64,000 bases of DNA from Diphasiastrum complanatum. Lineage: Eukaryota > Streptophyta > Lycopodiopsida > Lycopodiales > Lycopodiaceae. Below the pieces are notes generated by a model. It worked only from the letters and a program-made list of their open reading frames with translations. It was not told the DNA's origin and searched no databases. Shown here in pieces: positions 1 through 12,522 of the stretch. A program made the translations under genes and the position numbers. The DNA lies in NCBI GenBank assembly GCA_029204225.1, contig CM055111.1, forward strand, positions 12,462,697 to 12,526,696. The letters are read 5' to 3'. Each line of letters opens with the position of its first letter. Positions within the stretch are counted from its first letter, which is position 1.

Positions 1-526
1 GTCACGTATGGCTGACCAACGAATGATGACACCTGCTGGTCACATAAGCAATTTGCCGATCAAAATTGTCGGTCGGATTTCTACCATAGAGTGTGTAGTA
101 CTAGATTTTCTTGATGAACCACACACCTATCAATTCCTTCTTGGAACACCTTGGTTAGAAATGGCCGTAGTGATTCAAGATTGGAAGGAAAATAAAATCG
201 TTTTTGTCAATAGAGACAGGCGAATCTCTGTCAATGTCACCGGAAAAATAAAGCCTGCACGCATTGAAGATGATTGGTCTTCAACTACCTATAATGACCC
301 CAATAGTAACGATTCCACCGTAAAGGGTCATTACGTGCAAAGTACTGATATCATCAATTGGGGACATGCCTTAGCGACCATCGATTGTGTCAATGCCACT
401 CTTTGTGCGCAAGAAGTTCAAGAAGAGGACCCAATTGAAATCACTATACACTCCACATATATCAACGCTCCCATCTTGCCCTTGTACATGATAGATGTAC
501 TCCCTATTGAGTGGATGTCTGAAGAT
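1..526 (+). pseudogene. Ty3/gypsy protease-region fragment
   Basis: The open frame from about base 8 reads as the retropepsin-like region of a Ty3/gypsy polyprotein. It has an LPIKIVGR segment, then the strand-forming motif FLLGTPWL, then a basic WKENKIVF stretch. Further on, a motif like INWGHALATIDC also occurs (as VNWTKALATVDC) in the minus-strand gypsy protease at 36531-37013, so the two belong to one lineage. The catalytic DTG/DSG would lie left of the window edge and is not visible. The frame runs to base 571, but from about 527 the DNA matches the LTR-A repeat, so the gypsy part ends there. Clear as a gypsy fragment; lineage assignment is inferred. Confidence 0.75.
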
Positions 527-960
527 GTACACACAAGATTGCAAGATAACACCAAGTTAGTGCACCAATGAGTAGTAGAACCCAAAGAGAACCATGTATA
601 ATGATGAAATGAGAGATAGAAGAGAGAATATGTGTCTCTCCACGAGTTACATCCTTTTATAGAGTTTTCAAACCCTATTTGGCCACTTGGCTTTCCCTCC
701 AAAATGTAAACCCTACTATTTTTGGGTCTAGATTCAATGTACCCAAAGTTCAAATTTGAATCTCTCTCAAACTCGACTACCAACTTTCCCACACTTTCAA
801 AAAGTGTTTATTGAATGTATTTTAAACTAATATAACTTCAAAAAGTTTATCTCTAAGTTTAAAATGAGTTTTGGCCTTTTATTGACAATTTACCAAAATG
901 TGACTAGACTAGTTGAAATCTCTCACAATTTGTACTAGCTTTCTTGGCTGGTTTTGTTGA
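527..960 (-). mobile_element. LTR-A fragment (copia), minus orientation
   Basis: This stretch matches the reverse complement of the LTR seen complete at 25254-25888 and 3560-4207. Shared words include GTGCACCAATG, ACCCTATTTGGCCACTTGG, TTTCCCACACTTTCAAAAAG and the outer end near GACTAGTTGAAATC. The inner part of the LTR and the primer-binding site are missing because the gypsy fragment abuts it on the left. It is diverged from the other copies. Its right edge is approximate. Confidence 0.75.
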
Positions 961-1430
961 TGGAAATGAAGCTATTGTAAGTTCATTATATCACCACATT
1001 CGTAAATCTATACATGATTGTTGGGGAAAAGACAACGTTATACATTACATGGTACTGATTTATTTTGTTATATGGTACTTATCTCATCCATGATTATATT
1101 TTGTTTTTATTGATGTTACTTTTTTCAAACCTTGTTTGCAGCACATCTTTCTTCATCATGCAACTTATTTTGCAGAGGAATATGAGAGCTTAAGTATCTG
1201 GTCCCCACATTGGCAAGCAAGAGGAGCATTTCATAGAGCTACAAATCATGGCAGACACAATTCAAAAAAAATATATTTAGTTCAACTTTTTTAGTGGTTG
1301 TATAGAAGAGCACAATTTAGATATCAAGCTAAAAACTCGCCAATTGAAATGTTACAATTTTTCGTAAGGCATTCAAATTCATAACAAAAGAGAGATCCTT
1401 GTAATAAATCAATAATCTATTACAAAACAT
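961..1430 (+). other. Unassigned stretch with exon-like pieces
   Basis: No recognised gene. Two short plus-strand stretches look coding. One runs about 948-1035 and starts FLAGFVDGNEAIV, followed by a GT. The other begins after TTTGCAG near 1140 and reads HIFLHHATYFAEEYE, then WSPHWQARGAF. They could be two exons of a lost or captured host gene separated by a short AT-rich intron. No start codon, homology or continuation is visible, so this is a weak reading. Confidence 0.2.
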
Positions 1431-1433
1431 TGT

Positions 1434-1709
1434 TTAATCTTCTTCATCATCCTCTTCAAGATTCAAATGGATGGTATTGTCATGAAGGGATAATCTCTTT
1501 TCACATGGATCCAAAAATTCTAAATTTTTTCTTTTGCTCATATCTATGTAACCTAAATAAAGGGCCATTGTAGATGATCTTTTTGTAGTATCATTGGGAG
1601 TATAACCCAATATTTTAATGGCCAAATCCCTTTTCACAATATCTATTTTATATGTTTCTTTGGCATAAGTATGGCCTCCTAAACATATAGATAATGACTT
1701 GATGGCCAT
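1434..1709 (-). CDS. Hypothetical 91-aa ORF with acidic tail
   Basis: An ATG-initiated frame of 91 codons on the minus strand, not recognised. It is rich in Lys, Ile and Leu, has one GGHTYAKETYKIDIVK stretch, and ends in a run of acidic residues (LEEDDEED) before the stop. No signal peptide, membrane span or zinc motif is visible. It sits between an LTR-A fragment and a second LTR-A copy, so it may be captured or chance sequence. The acidic terminus comes from a simple CTTCATC-type repeat on the plus strand, which lowers confidence that it is a real protein. Confidence 0.15.
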   Translation of the reverse strand: MAIKSLSICLGGHTYAKETYKIDIVKRDLAIKILGYTPNDTTKRSSTMALYLGYIDMSKRKNLEFLDPCEKRLSLHDNTIHLNLEEDDEED

Positions 1710-1730
1710 AATGCTATATAGTGGCAGCTA

Positions 1731-2024
1731 TGAGAAATTTCAACTAGTTTAGTCAAGTTTTGGTTAATTGTCAATATTAGGCCAATATGCATTTTAGACT
1801 TAGAGATAAACTTTATGAAAGTTATTTTAGTCAAAGTTCATCTGAATTACTACTTTTGGAAAGTGTGGAAAAGTTAGGAGGTCGGGTTTGGACACAGTCA
1901 AATTTGAATGTTAGATGCATTGAATCTAGTCATATTGTTGATAGGGTTTTTGTTATGGAGGGAAACCAAAGATTCATTAATGAGACAATCTGTTATAAAG
2001 GGATGTAAACTCGTGGGAAGAGAT

Positions 2025-2099
<75 letters not shown>

Positions 2100-2600
2100 C
2101 ATGCTTATACATGAGTTCTCTTGGGTTCATCTATCCATGTTGGTGTAGTATCTTGATGATATCTTGCAATCTTGTGTGTAGAATGCTCACATTTTGCTAT
2201 TTTTGGATCCACACATGGGAAATATAGTAGGGTAATGCTATTGTGTGGACAAAAACTTCATTTTATCATATATTTGATGTTTGATCAAGTTCTTATCGAG
2301 TTTGTATCTCTTTCATTGAGTAGATGCTGATTTTTCTACATTGGCATTGTTGAATGTCATGTTGACGGACACATTTTGGATCTTAATGGTCTGAAATTCT
2401 TCACATGTATCAGCTCTTGTGTTTCAGGTTATGAAAGGAGCAGCGATATTTGGCAAAGATTTGGAGGAGATATCAATGCTAGAGCATGCTAGATTGATTT
2501 CTACTCAAAAATCGAGTTCTTTGCATATATAGATTGGATCTTTTGTAGGTCAAAACTCAATTTAGGTTTATAAACTTGAGGATTTATGATTTCACACATG
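1731..2600 (+). mobile_element. Diverged LTR-A 5' LTR, primer site and leader
   Basis: The LTR starts near TGAGAAATTTCAACTAG (the family start is TGTGAAAGATTCAACTAG) and ends at CACA, 2405. It is followed by a degenerate primer-binding site (TGTATCAGCTCT against TGGTATCAGAGC). After that the leader matches the leader of the LTR-A element at 25901-26300, including TTCAGGTTATGAA and CTAGAGCATGCTAGA. It therefore reads as a 5' LTR plus untranslated leader of a plus-strand copia element whose coding part is lost at about 2600. A CT microsatellite lies inside the LTR. Confidence 0.7.
2031..2095. repeat. (CT)n microsatellite, 65 bp, inside LTR-A
   Basis: A pure CT run. In other LTR-A copies the same place holds only a short CT-rich run (CTTCTCTCTTCTCTATCTC), so the microsatellite probably expanded from that seed. 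Confidence 0.97.
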
Positions 2601-2602
2601 GA

Positions 2603-3455
2603 TTACTGAATTTGGGTGATTTTTGATGGATTAGAACTGCAATTGAGATTTATCATATCTACTAAAGTAGAATGTTTATCTCTAGAAAATGGCTTTGTCA
2701 AAATATCAGCCAACATACTGTCTGTATGACAGTAACTTAGTATAACATCTTTATTCTGAACTTTTTCTCTAAGAAAATGGAATTGAACTTCTATATGCTT
2801 AGTTCTATTATGAGTTCGTGGGTTCAGAGATAGAGCTATGCAGCTCTGATTGTCGCACTGGAGTATTGTTGGACCGATATGTGGGACTTGCAGATCCTGC
2901 AGCGGTCTCCTTAGCCAAATTATCTCCTTCATTGCTGATGTAACTACAACATATTTGGATTCTGTGGAGGACAACAAAATACATTTCTGCTTTCTATTGT
3001 TCCATGAAATGGGTTCTCCTACAAGGAAACAAATATAACCTGATGTGGATTTCCTGGTATCCACGTCTCTTGCCCAATCAGAATCTAAATAGGTGGTTAG
3101 TATGAGTGCATCTTCTATATTGCCATTATAGCTCAAGGCCTAGTGCTTCATAGCTTGAATGTACTTCAGTACTCTTTGTAGAGCTTTCTAGTGCTATAAG
3201 CCTGGATTGGACATGTATTGAGACAGTGTGCTTACTACATATGCTAGACCAGGTTGTGTGCAGATCATAGAATACATTATAGATCCTATGATGGACTAAT
3301 AAGAATGTAATAAAATATAAAACTTGAACCAAGGAAGGTATGCTCATAGGACCACATAATTCACTGTGTATCAGTGACAAAATCGACTTCGCCCTTTTGG
3401 CTTGTCCTCTTGAAAATCTAGTTCTAGGTTGTTTTCCTAGTAAGCAATATCTCAA
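2603..3455 (-). pseudogene. Ty1/copia integrase-RNase H deletion fragment
   Basis: The frame 3136-2603 is a copia RNase H domain. It reads through YLDSDWARDVDTRKSTSGY, ISWNNRKQ, LLSSTESKY, CDNQSCIALSLNP, and ends in HIEVQFHFLREKV and LADILTKPF, as expected for the C-terminus of pol. Just upstream (3136-3300) the end of RT is legible in shifted frames (IIGSIMYSMICTQPG). Before that, 3300-3455 encodes the pre-integrase zinc region ending in LIHSELCGPMSIPSL. The middle of integrase and almost all of RT are missing, so integrase is joined directly to the end of RT by an internal deletion. No LTR is attached. Confidence 0.85.
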
Positions 3456-3559
3456 AACCTCTTGTATTTCTCACTCTCTTTCACATTCTCTCACACACAC
3501 AAACAAACACACACTCTCTCTCTCTCACTTTCATCCTCTTCTGAAATCATGATACGTTC

Positions 3560-4207
3560 TGTGAAAGATTTCAGATCCTTAAGATCCAATCTACTTGAAT
3601 GATCTTTGGTTAGAAAGAGAAATACACTACCAATCTCACCAATGTAGAAAAATCAGCATCTACACACAAATTGAGATGAAAACACCAATAGAACTTGATC
3701 AAACTTGAATGAAATGATTATGTACTGTTGTTGTCCATACAAAACCAGAAAGCTACTGTATTTCACACGTGTGGATCCAAAAGTAACAAATATAGATCAT
3801 TCTACACATAGAATTGCAAGCAATCACCAAGATAGTGCACCAATGGATTCTAGAACCCAAGAAAACCAAGTATAAGCATGAAATGAGATAGATAAGAGAG
3901 AATATTGCTCTATCCATGAGTTACATCCTTTTATAACAGTTCCAAACCCTATTTGGCCACTTGGTTTCCCACCAAAATGCTAACCCTACTAATTCTGGGT
4001 CTAGATTCAATGTACCCAACTATTCAAATTGAATCTACTCAAACTCGCATTCTAGCTTTCCCACACTTTCAAAAAGTGTTTATTAAAATGAGATTTAGAC
4101 TAATGAACTTTGAAAAGTCAACCTCTAAGTCTAAAACAAGTTTTGGCCTTAATATGCCAAATATGAAAATATAGCAAAATGTGATGAGACTAGTTGAATC
4201 TTTCACA
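3560..4207 (-). mobile_element. LTR-A, 3' LTR of minus-strand copia copy A1
   Basis: Complete LTR of 648 bp. On the minus strand it starts TGTGAAAGATTCAACTAG at 4207 and ends at 3560 (plus strand TGTGAAAGATTTCAG). The purine tract GAAGAGGGAG directly precedes the LTR start, the normal polypurine tract of a 3' LTR. This fixes the family's terminal sequences for all other copies. The five bases outside the outer end are CGTTC (3555-3559); no partner is visible because the 5' half of the element is gone. Confidence 0.85.
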
Positions 4208-6320
4208 CTCCCTCTTCAACTACTTTTAGCATAGACTTTGATAATACTCAAAGTGAAGTCCTATGCTTCATGAACAAGTCTCTTCCCAATGCTTTGGTAA
4301 AGATATCAGCTACACATTCTCTTGAAGACACATGTTGAAGCTCCACCTCCTTTGTAACGACTTGCTCTCTCACAAAATGATATTGTATCTCAATATGCTT
4401 GCTCCTAGCATAGTTTTTGACCATAGAACTTTGATCCATCATAAGAATGATCTTCTTCCTAAGAATAGATCTCCTTTCAATGATCATGTAATGCTCAAAA
4501 TAGAAACAACCATAATTGATATAGAGAATAGTGTCCACTTGGGATGCTTCACTATTTCTTACATCAATTTTACATGTAAAAATGTGACTAGAACATGAAG
4601 AATCAAATAGAATGTAAATGAATGATTTCACCATGCTTCCAACTCTGAACTCTCTGGAAAAATACAAAAAACAAACAGTAAATGTGAGTGATCAACTTTT
4701 GCTTGCATGTCTCCTCCTCCTTTGTCCTTTGTTGCCATGTATCCACCATGATACTCCACGAATGAGCCTCCATCTCCATCTTGTCTCAAGATACCATCAT
4801 ACCTTGATGACTTGACCATGAATGAGTGACATAATGAACTTCCAATAGCTTCTTTTCATCAGCAAAATCAACCAAGAATGCTAGTACAAATCCAACATTA
4901 AAACAATGCTCGCCAATGTAGCTAGTTTTACCATATCTTGACAATTTGCACACATCCACATGAAATTGCTCAAACATGAGATAGAACAAGTAAAGTAAAC
5001 TTGAATAACACTTCCTTGCTACTCCTTTGACCTTACTTGAGTCTTAAATATGTTGCAAAAATAGATCCATAACACCTTTGCCAATTACCTCTCCTTTGAT
5101 GCTCTTGAGTAGCTTCAAATTGCCAACTTCCCTTTTGACTAGTTGAAGCGCTTTGAGATCAACCTTTTGATATTCAACTTGATCATCAAAGTCATTGAAC
5201 AAACTTTGTTCTCCAGATCCATAACCTGATCTTACATCAAGATAACATTCATCCACTTGCATAGCTCCATGTACACAAAAAGATCCTCCAAAAGATGTTC
5301 CACTCTTCATAAGAGATCGATACTCAAGATCCATTGCTTGGATCCACTCCTCTTCTTTCCTTGCTTAATCTACACTTGTAGGCTTATCCAAAGAGGTTAG
5401 GAAAGCAACATAATCTCCTGAAACTACTTGCTTACCCTTTTTATCATATGTGAGCCTTGAAGGTACTTGTCTTTCTCTTGATGTTCTCCTTGGCTTTTGA
5501 CTTGATGAAGGTCCATCATCACCACCATCCAAAGTAGGATCCTTCTCATCAACATCAAGAATGTTAGATCCATCCACTCTACCATCAATCATGCTTGAAG
5601 ACACCTTTGAAATGTTTCCCTCATTAAAAATGACATCTCTCATCACAAAAGGCCTTGAACTTATTGGATATGTCACCTCTCAAGCACTTGATATTTGTGG
5701 AAAATTGTTCTCCCTTGCATTCTTGAACTTGACAAAGACATCATACACTTCATCCTTGCTCTTTAGTAGATAGATCCAACAAAATCTACTAAAATCATCA
5801 ATGAATGTTACATACGTCTTAGCTCCACTATTGCTAATTGTAGTAAATCCATGAATATACGAATGTACAAGTTGAAAAGGCTTTGTAGATCTAGAAATAG
5901 ATTTAGTATAAGGTAGTCTATGTGACTTAGACAAAGCATAAGACTCACAAACATGCTTGTCATTACTTAAGGAACTTGGAAGACCAATCACAACCTTCTT
6001 CCTTGCCATTATCTCCAGTGACTTGAAGTTGAGGTGTCCCATCCTTTTGTGCCAAACCTCTTGAATAGAAATTTGCTCCCTTGCAACACATCCAACTTGG
6101 TTAGCAATAACACAAGCATCAGGTTTGAACAACTTCCCTTGCCTTTTACCTTCTCCAATCAAGACATCCTTCCTTTTGATCAAACAAGCATCTCCATCAA
6201 ACTCCACCTTGAGGCCCTTACTTAGCATTTGACTCACACTAAGCAAATTCTTGGTAATAGATGGAATAAACAAGACATCCTCCAATAGTGTCTTTGTTGT
6301 ATCTAGCAAGGATGGCATAT
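4208..6320 (-). pseudogene. Copia element A1, truncated pol with foreign insert
   Basis: Reading 6318 down to 4248. 6318-5680 encodes the pre-integrase region and the start of integrase: ITKNLLSVSQML, the zinc motif H-X3-H (HKRMGHLNFKS) with only one Cys visible (CESYAL), and the first half of the core (TYVTFIDDFSRFCWIYLL). A deletion follows. 5676-5365 is the integrase-RT linker (SSSQKPRRTSRERQVPSRL), then the RT entry AMDLEYRSLMKSGT. Instead of RT, about 5300-4450 holds unfamiliar sequence (see findings). The C-terminus returns at about 4430-4248 with RSKHIEIQYHFVREQV and CVADIFTKALGRDLF. Stops and frameshifts are present; the element is inactive. The 5' end is lost at the junction near 6320. 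Confidence 0.8.
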
Positions 6321-6334
6321 CTTTCTAGGCTTTG

Positions 6335-6840
6335 ACATGAATCTATATAAGTCTCAAAAGAACCTAGGATTATAGGCCATTTGAATAGGGGTTGAGTAAT
6401 GGCAGAAGGCCAGAGCTCAAAAGTATGATTACTCACCGAAAATTCTACACTAGAAAGGTATAACACATATGAATCGAAGTATTCCATAATTTTCTTATCA
6501 GCCAATATCTCCCTCCCTTTAGCAAGATATGTAGGCAAATGGTCTCGATACTTCAGTGTGGGATCTATCTTTTTTTCTATTTTTGGTATTCGCACAGCTT
6601 TTTGGCTAGTAGGGAGATAGTAGACTTTGTAGCAACTAGTTCAGCATGCAGACTAGCTATAGTCCTCTCTTGACTTTTCAGTTGCTCTCTGTATCGAATC
6701 TCCTGAATCTTGACTTCCACCTCCAAGTCCTTATGCTCATGCTTCCAAAAATCCTGATCTTTTCTTAGGCTCTGTAATTCATTTTTGCCCCTAATGTCGG
6801 CTTTTTCTAATTTTTTGCTCTCTGGACCTCGCCTTTTCAC
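6335..6840 (-). pseudogene. Gypsy post-integrase ORF: coiled coil and C-terminal segment
   Basis: The frame 6840-6577 (87 codons) is strongly charged and heptad-like: KSQERTIASLHAELVATKS follows KDQDFWKHEHKDLEVEVK, suggesting a coiled coil. An overlapping frame, 6595-6335, continues with DPTLKYRDHLPTYLAKGRE and KIMEYFDSYVLYLSS. Nothing here matches gag, protease, RT or integrase. It lies on the same strand as, and downstream of, the gypsy integrase at 8315-10650, so it is probably that element's 3' accessory region. The order of parts resembles the post-integrase region at 59766-62522 (coiled coil followed by a tail). Function unknown; cut by element A1 on the left. Confidence 0.4.
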
Positions 6841-7249
6841 TTGTCAACAGATCCCTAAGTGTTTCTCTACCTATCATGGGGATGCCTGATTATTGTGGGG
6901 TTCCCATTATATGATTATCTGAAAAGGTGTACCTGTCCTTGAAGCAGGCAACAAGAAGAGTTAAATATAAGAAAAACAACAATACAATTACATATTCCTT
7001 CCTATGTTGTATTCATAATCCCTTGAGTTATCTTCCCACCAAAACTCTTGAAACAGGTCTTATTTAATTCCTGGCATATGAAGGCTTGTAATTGGTCTTT
7101 GAAATTTGACAAAGAATCTTCTCTACCCTTTGTATTCCATAGGCGGATTCAGTCCTTAGGGCTACCCTTAAGTCGATCGTAGAACTAAATTGTGGTGAAG
7201 TCCACTCTTCTGATGTAGAATAGTAGTATAAATCATGTTAAAATGCTAG

Positions 7250-7620
7250 ATTAGCTAGGCGGTCACAATTGTTGTTTCTGTGCCTAGGTATATGAATCCA
7301 CTCTATGTGGCAAAAGTGTCTTCCAATCTCGTGGGCGGCTACGGCATAGGCTTTCAATCTTCGATCTGCAATTCGGTATTTCCCGTTCATACCATATATA
7401 ACAAGTTGTGAATCTCCTATAATCTTTGCAAACCCAATATAAGTGTCTTAAACTATGCCATGTTGTTGGTGAATCCCTCATCGAAAAAAACTCCCATGCT
7501 AGCCACTTCTTCTCTCTCTGGGTCCCTTAGGATGACACCAATGGCCCCCTCTGCTCAGTATCTCTAGAGGCCCCATCAAAAAACAAAGAGTACAGTTTAT
7601 TTTTGTCTCCCTTCATTGTC
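7250..7620 (-). pseudogene. Second RNase H-like domain (RVT_3 type), frameshifted
   Basis: Across shifted frames, the minus strand reads LFFDGASRDTEQ, then KIIGDSQLV, then KYRIADRRLKAYAVAAHEI, then IEWIHIPRHRNNNCDRLANLAF. This is the order of an RNase H of the kind carried as an extra copy by some plant gypsy elements: FDGAS at the start, GDS-LV in the middle, and an HIPR-type stretch with an (A/C)D-LAN ending. At least two frameshifts break it. It lies downstream of the integrase rather than between RT and integrase, which is unusual. The interval 7621-7890 shows no other recognisable domain. Confidence 0.6.
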
Positions 7621-7889
7621 TCCAGAGGAGTTATAACCATTTCAGACACTTTTCCGAACTTCCAACCGATGTTTTTTTTTTTACAACTCGTATGTCTTCT
7701 ATATGTTCATTAGATGAGGTGAGTAGGTGACAATAGTCGCACCCCAGTGTAGACCACCCATAAAGGTAGTGATCTTGTGTCACAATCTTCTAGGAACACT
7801 TCGTTTGGCAGGTTGAAAATAGACATAGATTGTCTTTTGGATAGGGACTGCTTCTAAAATTTCATCCAAGGTTCTTTCATCTATGATAT

Positions 7890-8267
7890 CTATATTGAAA
7901 TAGATGCTATCGTCGTCATAGTGTGATCGACAACCTCACAATCTATTAAAGCCCTTTCCACTAATCCAAGTTCCCACATAAAAGATAAGTAGGACAAGTC
8001 GTCCTGATTGTCCCATTCCCACATCAGTTTTGAATCTATTCTAACATCCCTAGATCTTGTATCCATAGTAAAACTTCTCACCTTGGTTTGTATAATCTCT
8101 TCCATAGGTAGAGAAAAACTAGAACCCCATTCATTTATCTCGATGTTGTTTCGACCTTGTTTGTTATAGGTCTCCTTGTTTGTCATATCAATCTCATCCA
8201 CTAATTTTTTCTCTTCTTCGTTCTTTTTTCCAACCCTGAAAATAAAATATAACATGCTATTATACAC
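7890..8267 (-). CDS. Hypothetical 125-aa ORF between integrase and RNase H
   Basis: An open frame of 125 codons on the integrase strand. It starts MYNSMLYFIFRVGKKNEEEKK and has a WEWDNQDDLSYLSFMWELG stretch. No known domain is recognised. It starts about 50 bases after the integrase frame ends (8315), on the same strand, so it is probably a spacer of the gypsy polyprotein or a separate accessory frame. Its acidic, Trp-rich composition resembles gypsy linker regions more than an enzyme. Low certainty that it is translated. Confidence 0.25.
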   Translation of the reverse strand: MYNSMLYFIFRVGKKNEEEKKLVDEIDMTNKETYNKQGRNNIEINEWGSSFSLPMEEIIQTKVRSFTMDTRSRDVRIDSKLMWEWDNQDDLSYLSFMWELGLVERALIDCEVVDHTMTTIASISI

Positions 8268-8314
8268 TGTACAAGTAAACCCTCCACCTCACTCTAGAGA
8301 TAATAAAGTTTGAT

Positions 8315-8938
8315 TTAGTCAATGTTGGTTCGGTGTTTGAACACCTCACCTGATAGATCAACCAACTTCACAGTATTATTGTCATAAAGTTTCTTTACAA
8401 CATAAGGTCCACTCCACCTGAAGGCCAACTTCTGGGGCATAAGATCATGGCATGGATCTCTGAATAGTACTAGTTGATGTAGGAAAAAAGAGTGACCTTT
8501 TATCTTTGAATCGTGAGTCAACTTCATCCGTTTCTTAAGGTCTCCTGATGGACTAGGGAGACTAGTCTTTGTTCATCTAGCTCCTCCAATGTATTGATAC
8601 GTTGCTGCATGGATTCTTTCATCCCCAAATTATGTGTTATTGGGAGTCTCAATGTGGGTAGTTCTATCTCTATGGGTAGGACACACTCCTATCCATAAAT
8701 AAAAAAAAATGGTGTGATTCGTGCTAGCTTTATAGGATGTATTGTAAGCCCATAATGTTGAGTACAGTCTCTTGTCCCAGTCTCTTTTTACTTCAGACAC
8801 AGTTTTCTTTATGGTTGCTACCAATTGTTTGTTTGTACTCTCAGCCTGTCCATTGGCCTGAGGATGATAGGGAGTACTCTTCTTATGCTTTATGCTCAGT
8901 TGTTCAGTCAACTTTGTATGGTCTTATTTAAAAAGCAT
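8315..8938 (-). pseudogene. Gypsy integrase, C-terminal half (element G2)
   Basis: The frame 8911-8630 contains the integrase motif KHKKSTPYHPQANGQAESTNKQL, which includes the third catalytic acidic residue, followed by WDKRLYSTLWAYNTSYK. After a frameshift, 8527-8315 gives the C-terminal domain (LMPQKLAFRWSGPYVVKKLYDN, VDLSGEVFKHRTNID). The N-terminal half is found at 10326-10650 on the same strand. The two are separated by the foldback element. Integrase joins element cDNA to host DNA; this copy is dead. Confidence 0.85.
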
Positions 8939-10325
8939 TAGGGGAACTCTTGAATCCAAAAGGGCCTTTTGTAAAGAAGCTTTTTTTGACTTTTCAAAGG
9001 TTTTATGTCCACATGGCCCAATGGTGTGTTTCCATGTGTGCTAGACCGTAACGGTGGCGGCCCAACTTCAATTTCGGGCAGCCACTTTTGAGATAAACCA
9101 ATCACACTGAAATTCAAAATGAAATGGGTGGGAAACCCGAGGTCATGTCCTCACGCATATGTCGTCGCGTCGCATCGTGCCTCGCCATCGGAAGGCAGGT
9201 GGAGTGAGCACATGTGGAGGAGGAAAATAGAATGCCTCTAGTAAAAGAAGTGTAGCATCTCTTTACACCATTACGTAGATCATGAAAAATTGCACACTTT
9301 TTCTTTTTGGATCACTTCAATCTGACGCACGGTTAAAAAGTTATGGCAGTTTGATACCCTACCTGATATCGGAGCCGAGCGACCAATGACCTGTTCACAC
9401 TGAACATCATGCTCTAGTCGCGTGGCTGAGATATTGTAGCATCTGTTTAAACCATTGTGTAGGTCATGAAAAATTGCACATTTTTTCTTTTTGGATCACT
9501 TCAATCTGACACGCGGTTAAAAAGTTATGGCCATCTGAAGATTCATACCCTCCTTGATATTGGAGCCGAGCGACCCATGGCCTCTTCTCACTGAACATAA
9601 TGCTCTGGTCGCGCAGCTCCGATATCACAGCCATGTGACCAGAGCATTATCTTCAATGAGAAAAGGCCATGGGTCACGTGGCTGCGATATCGGAGCTGCG
9701 CGACCAGAGCATTATGTTCAGTGAGAAGAGGCCATGGGTCGCTCGGCTCCGATATCAAGGAGGGTATGAATCTTCAAATGGCCATAACTTTTTAATCGTG
9801 TGTCGAATTGAAGTAATTCAAAAAGAAAAAGTGTGCAATTTTTCACGATCTACGGAATCGTGTAAACAGATGCTACAATATCTCAGCCATGCAACCATAG
9901 CATTATGTTCAGTGTGAACAGGTCATTGATCGCTCGGCTCCGATATCAGGTAGGGTAAGAATCTTCAAACTGCCATAACTTTTTAACCGTGCATTGGATT
10001 AAAGTGATCAAAAAGAAAAAGTGTGCAATTTTTCATGATCTACGCAATGGTGTAGAGAGATGCTACACTTCTTTTACTAGAAGCAATCTATTTTCCTCCT
10101 CCACATGTGCTCACTCCACCTGCCTTTCACATGTGGTGAGGCACGACGCGACGTGATGACATATGCGCGAGGACACGGCCTCGGGTTTCCCACCCTTTTC
10201 ATTTTGAGTTTTAGTGTCATTGGTTAATCTCAAAAGTGGCTGCCCGGAATTGAAGTTGGGCAGTCTAATGATGTTCTCTCTCTACATTCTTAAGGGGGCC
10301 ATATTGAGTCCGAAGTTTCCCTAAT
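8939..10325. mobile_element. Large foldback (long inverted repeat) element
   Basis: Two arms of about 650-700 bp are inverted copies of each other. The centre is a spacer at about 9641-9671, between CCATGTGACC and GGTCACGTGG. Paired landmarks include CATTAGGG near 8942 against CCCTAATG near 10319, CACATGTGGAGGAGG at 9210 against CCTCCTCCACATGTG at 10096, and GGCCATGGGTCGCTCGG against CCGAGCGACCCATGGCC. Each arm also holds a tandem duplication of about 175 bp with the words AAAAATTGCACA and GTTAAAAAGTTATGG. There is no transposase frame. The insertion splits a gypsy integrase after the residues SDRGTH. This is a non-autonomous DNA-transposon-like or MITE-like foldback; the superfamily is unresolved because the target duplication is not clear. 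Confidence 0.85.
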
Positions 10326-10650
10326 GTGAGTTCCCCTATCTGATATTAACTCTCTAGGAGCTCCAAATCTCCCTATAAAACCATGCTGTTTCTTTAGCAT
10401 TATCCTTGGCTACAGCTCTTGTTTCAGCCCATTTGGTAAAATAAGCAGTAGCTACTATAATGTAGCTCTTTAGTGTGGAAGAAGTTGGGCGGATAGGTCC
10501 CACAAAATCTATCCCCACTTCTCAATGGTAGACAAGCCTATATAGGGATGAGAGACCATGCCCTATCTTCCCTCGAATTTGTTCTCTGGTAGATGTCACA
10601 TCGCTTCACATAGTTATGAGAATCAATAAATAAGGTTGGCCACCAGTATC
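10326..10650 (-). pseudogene. Gypsy integrase, N-terminal half (element G2)
   Basis: Read right to left in shifting frames, this gives YWWPTLF then SHNYVKRCD, the end of the zinc-binding domain. The core start follows (GIDFVGPIRPTSS with the first catalytic Asp, then YIIVATAYFTKWAE) and then SDRGT, the region of the second catalytic Asp, right at the foldback edge. It continues in the piece at 8315-8938. Upstream of 10650, where RT and RNase H should lie, only a CT microsatellite and unassigned DNA are found. Confidence 0.8.
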
Positions 10651-12517
<1,867 letters not shown>

Positions 12518-12522
12518 CATGT

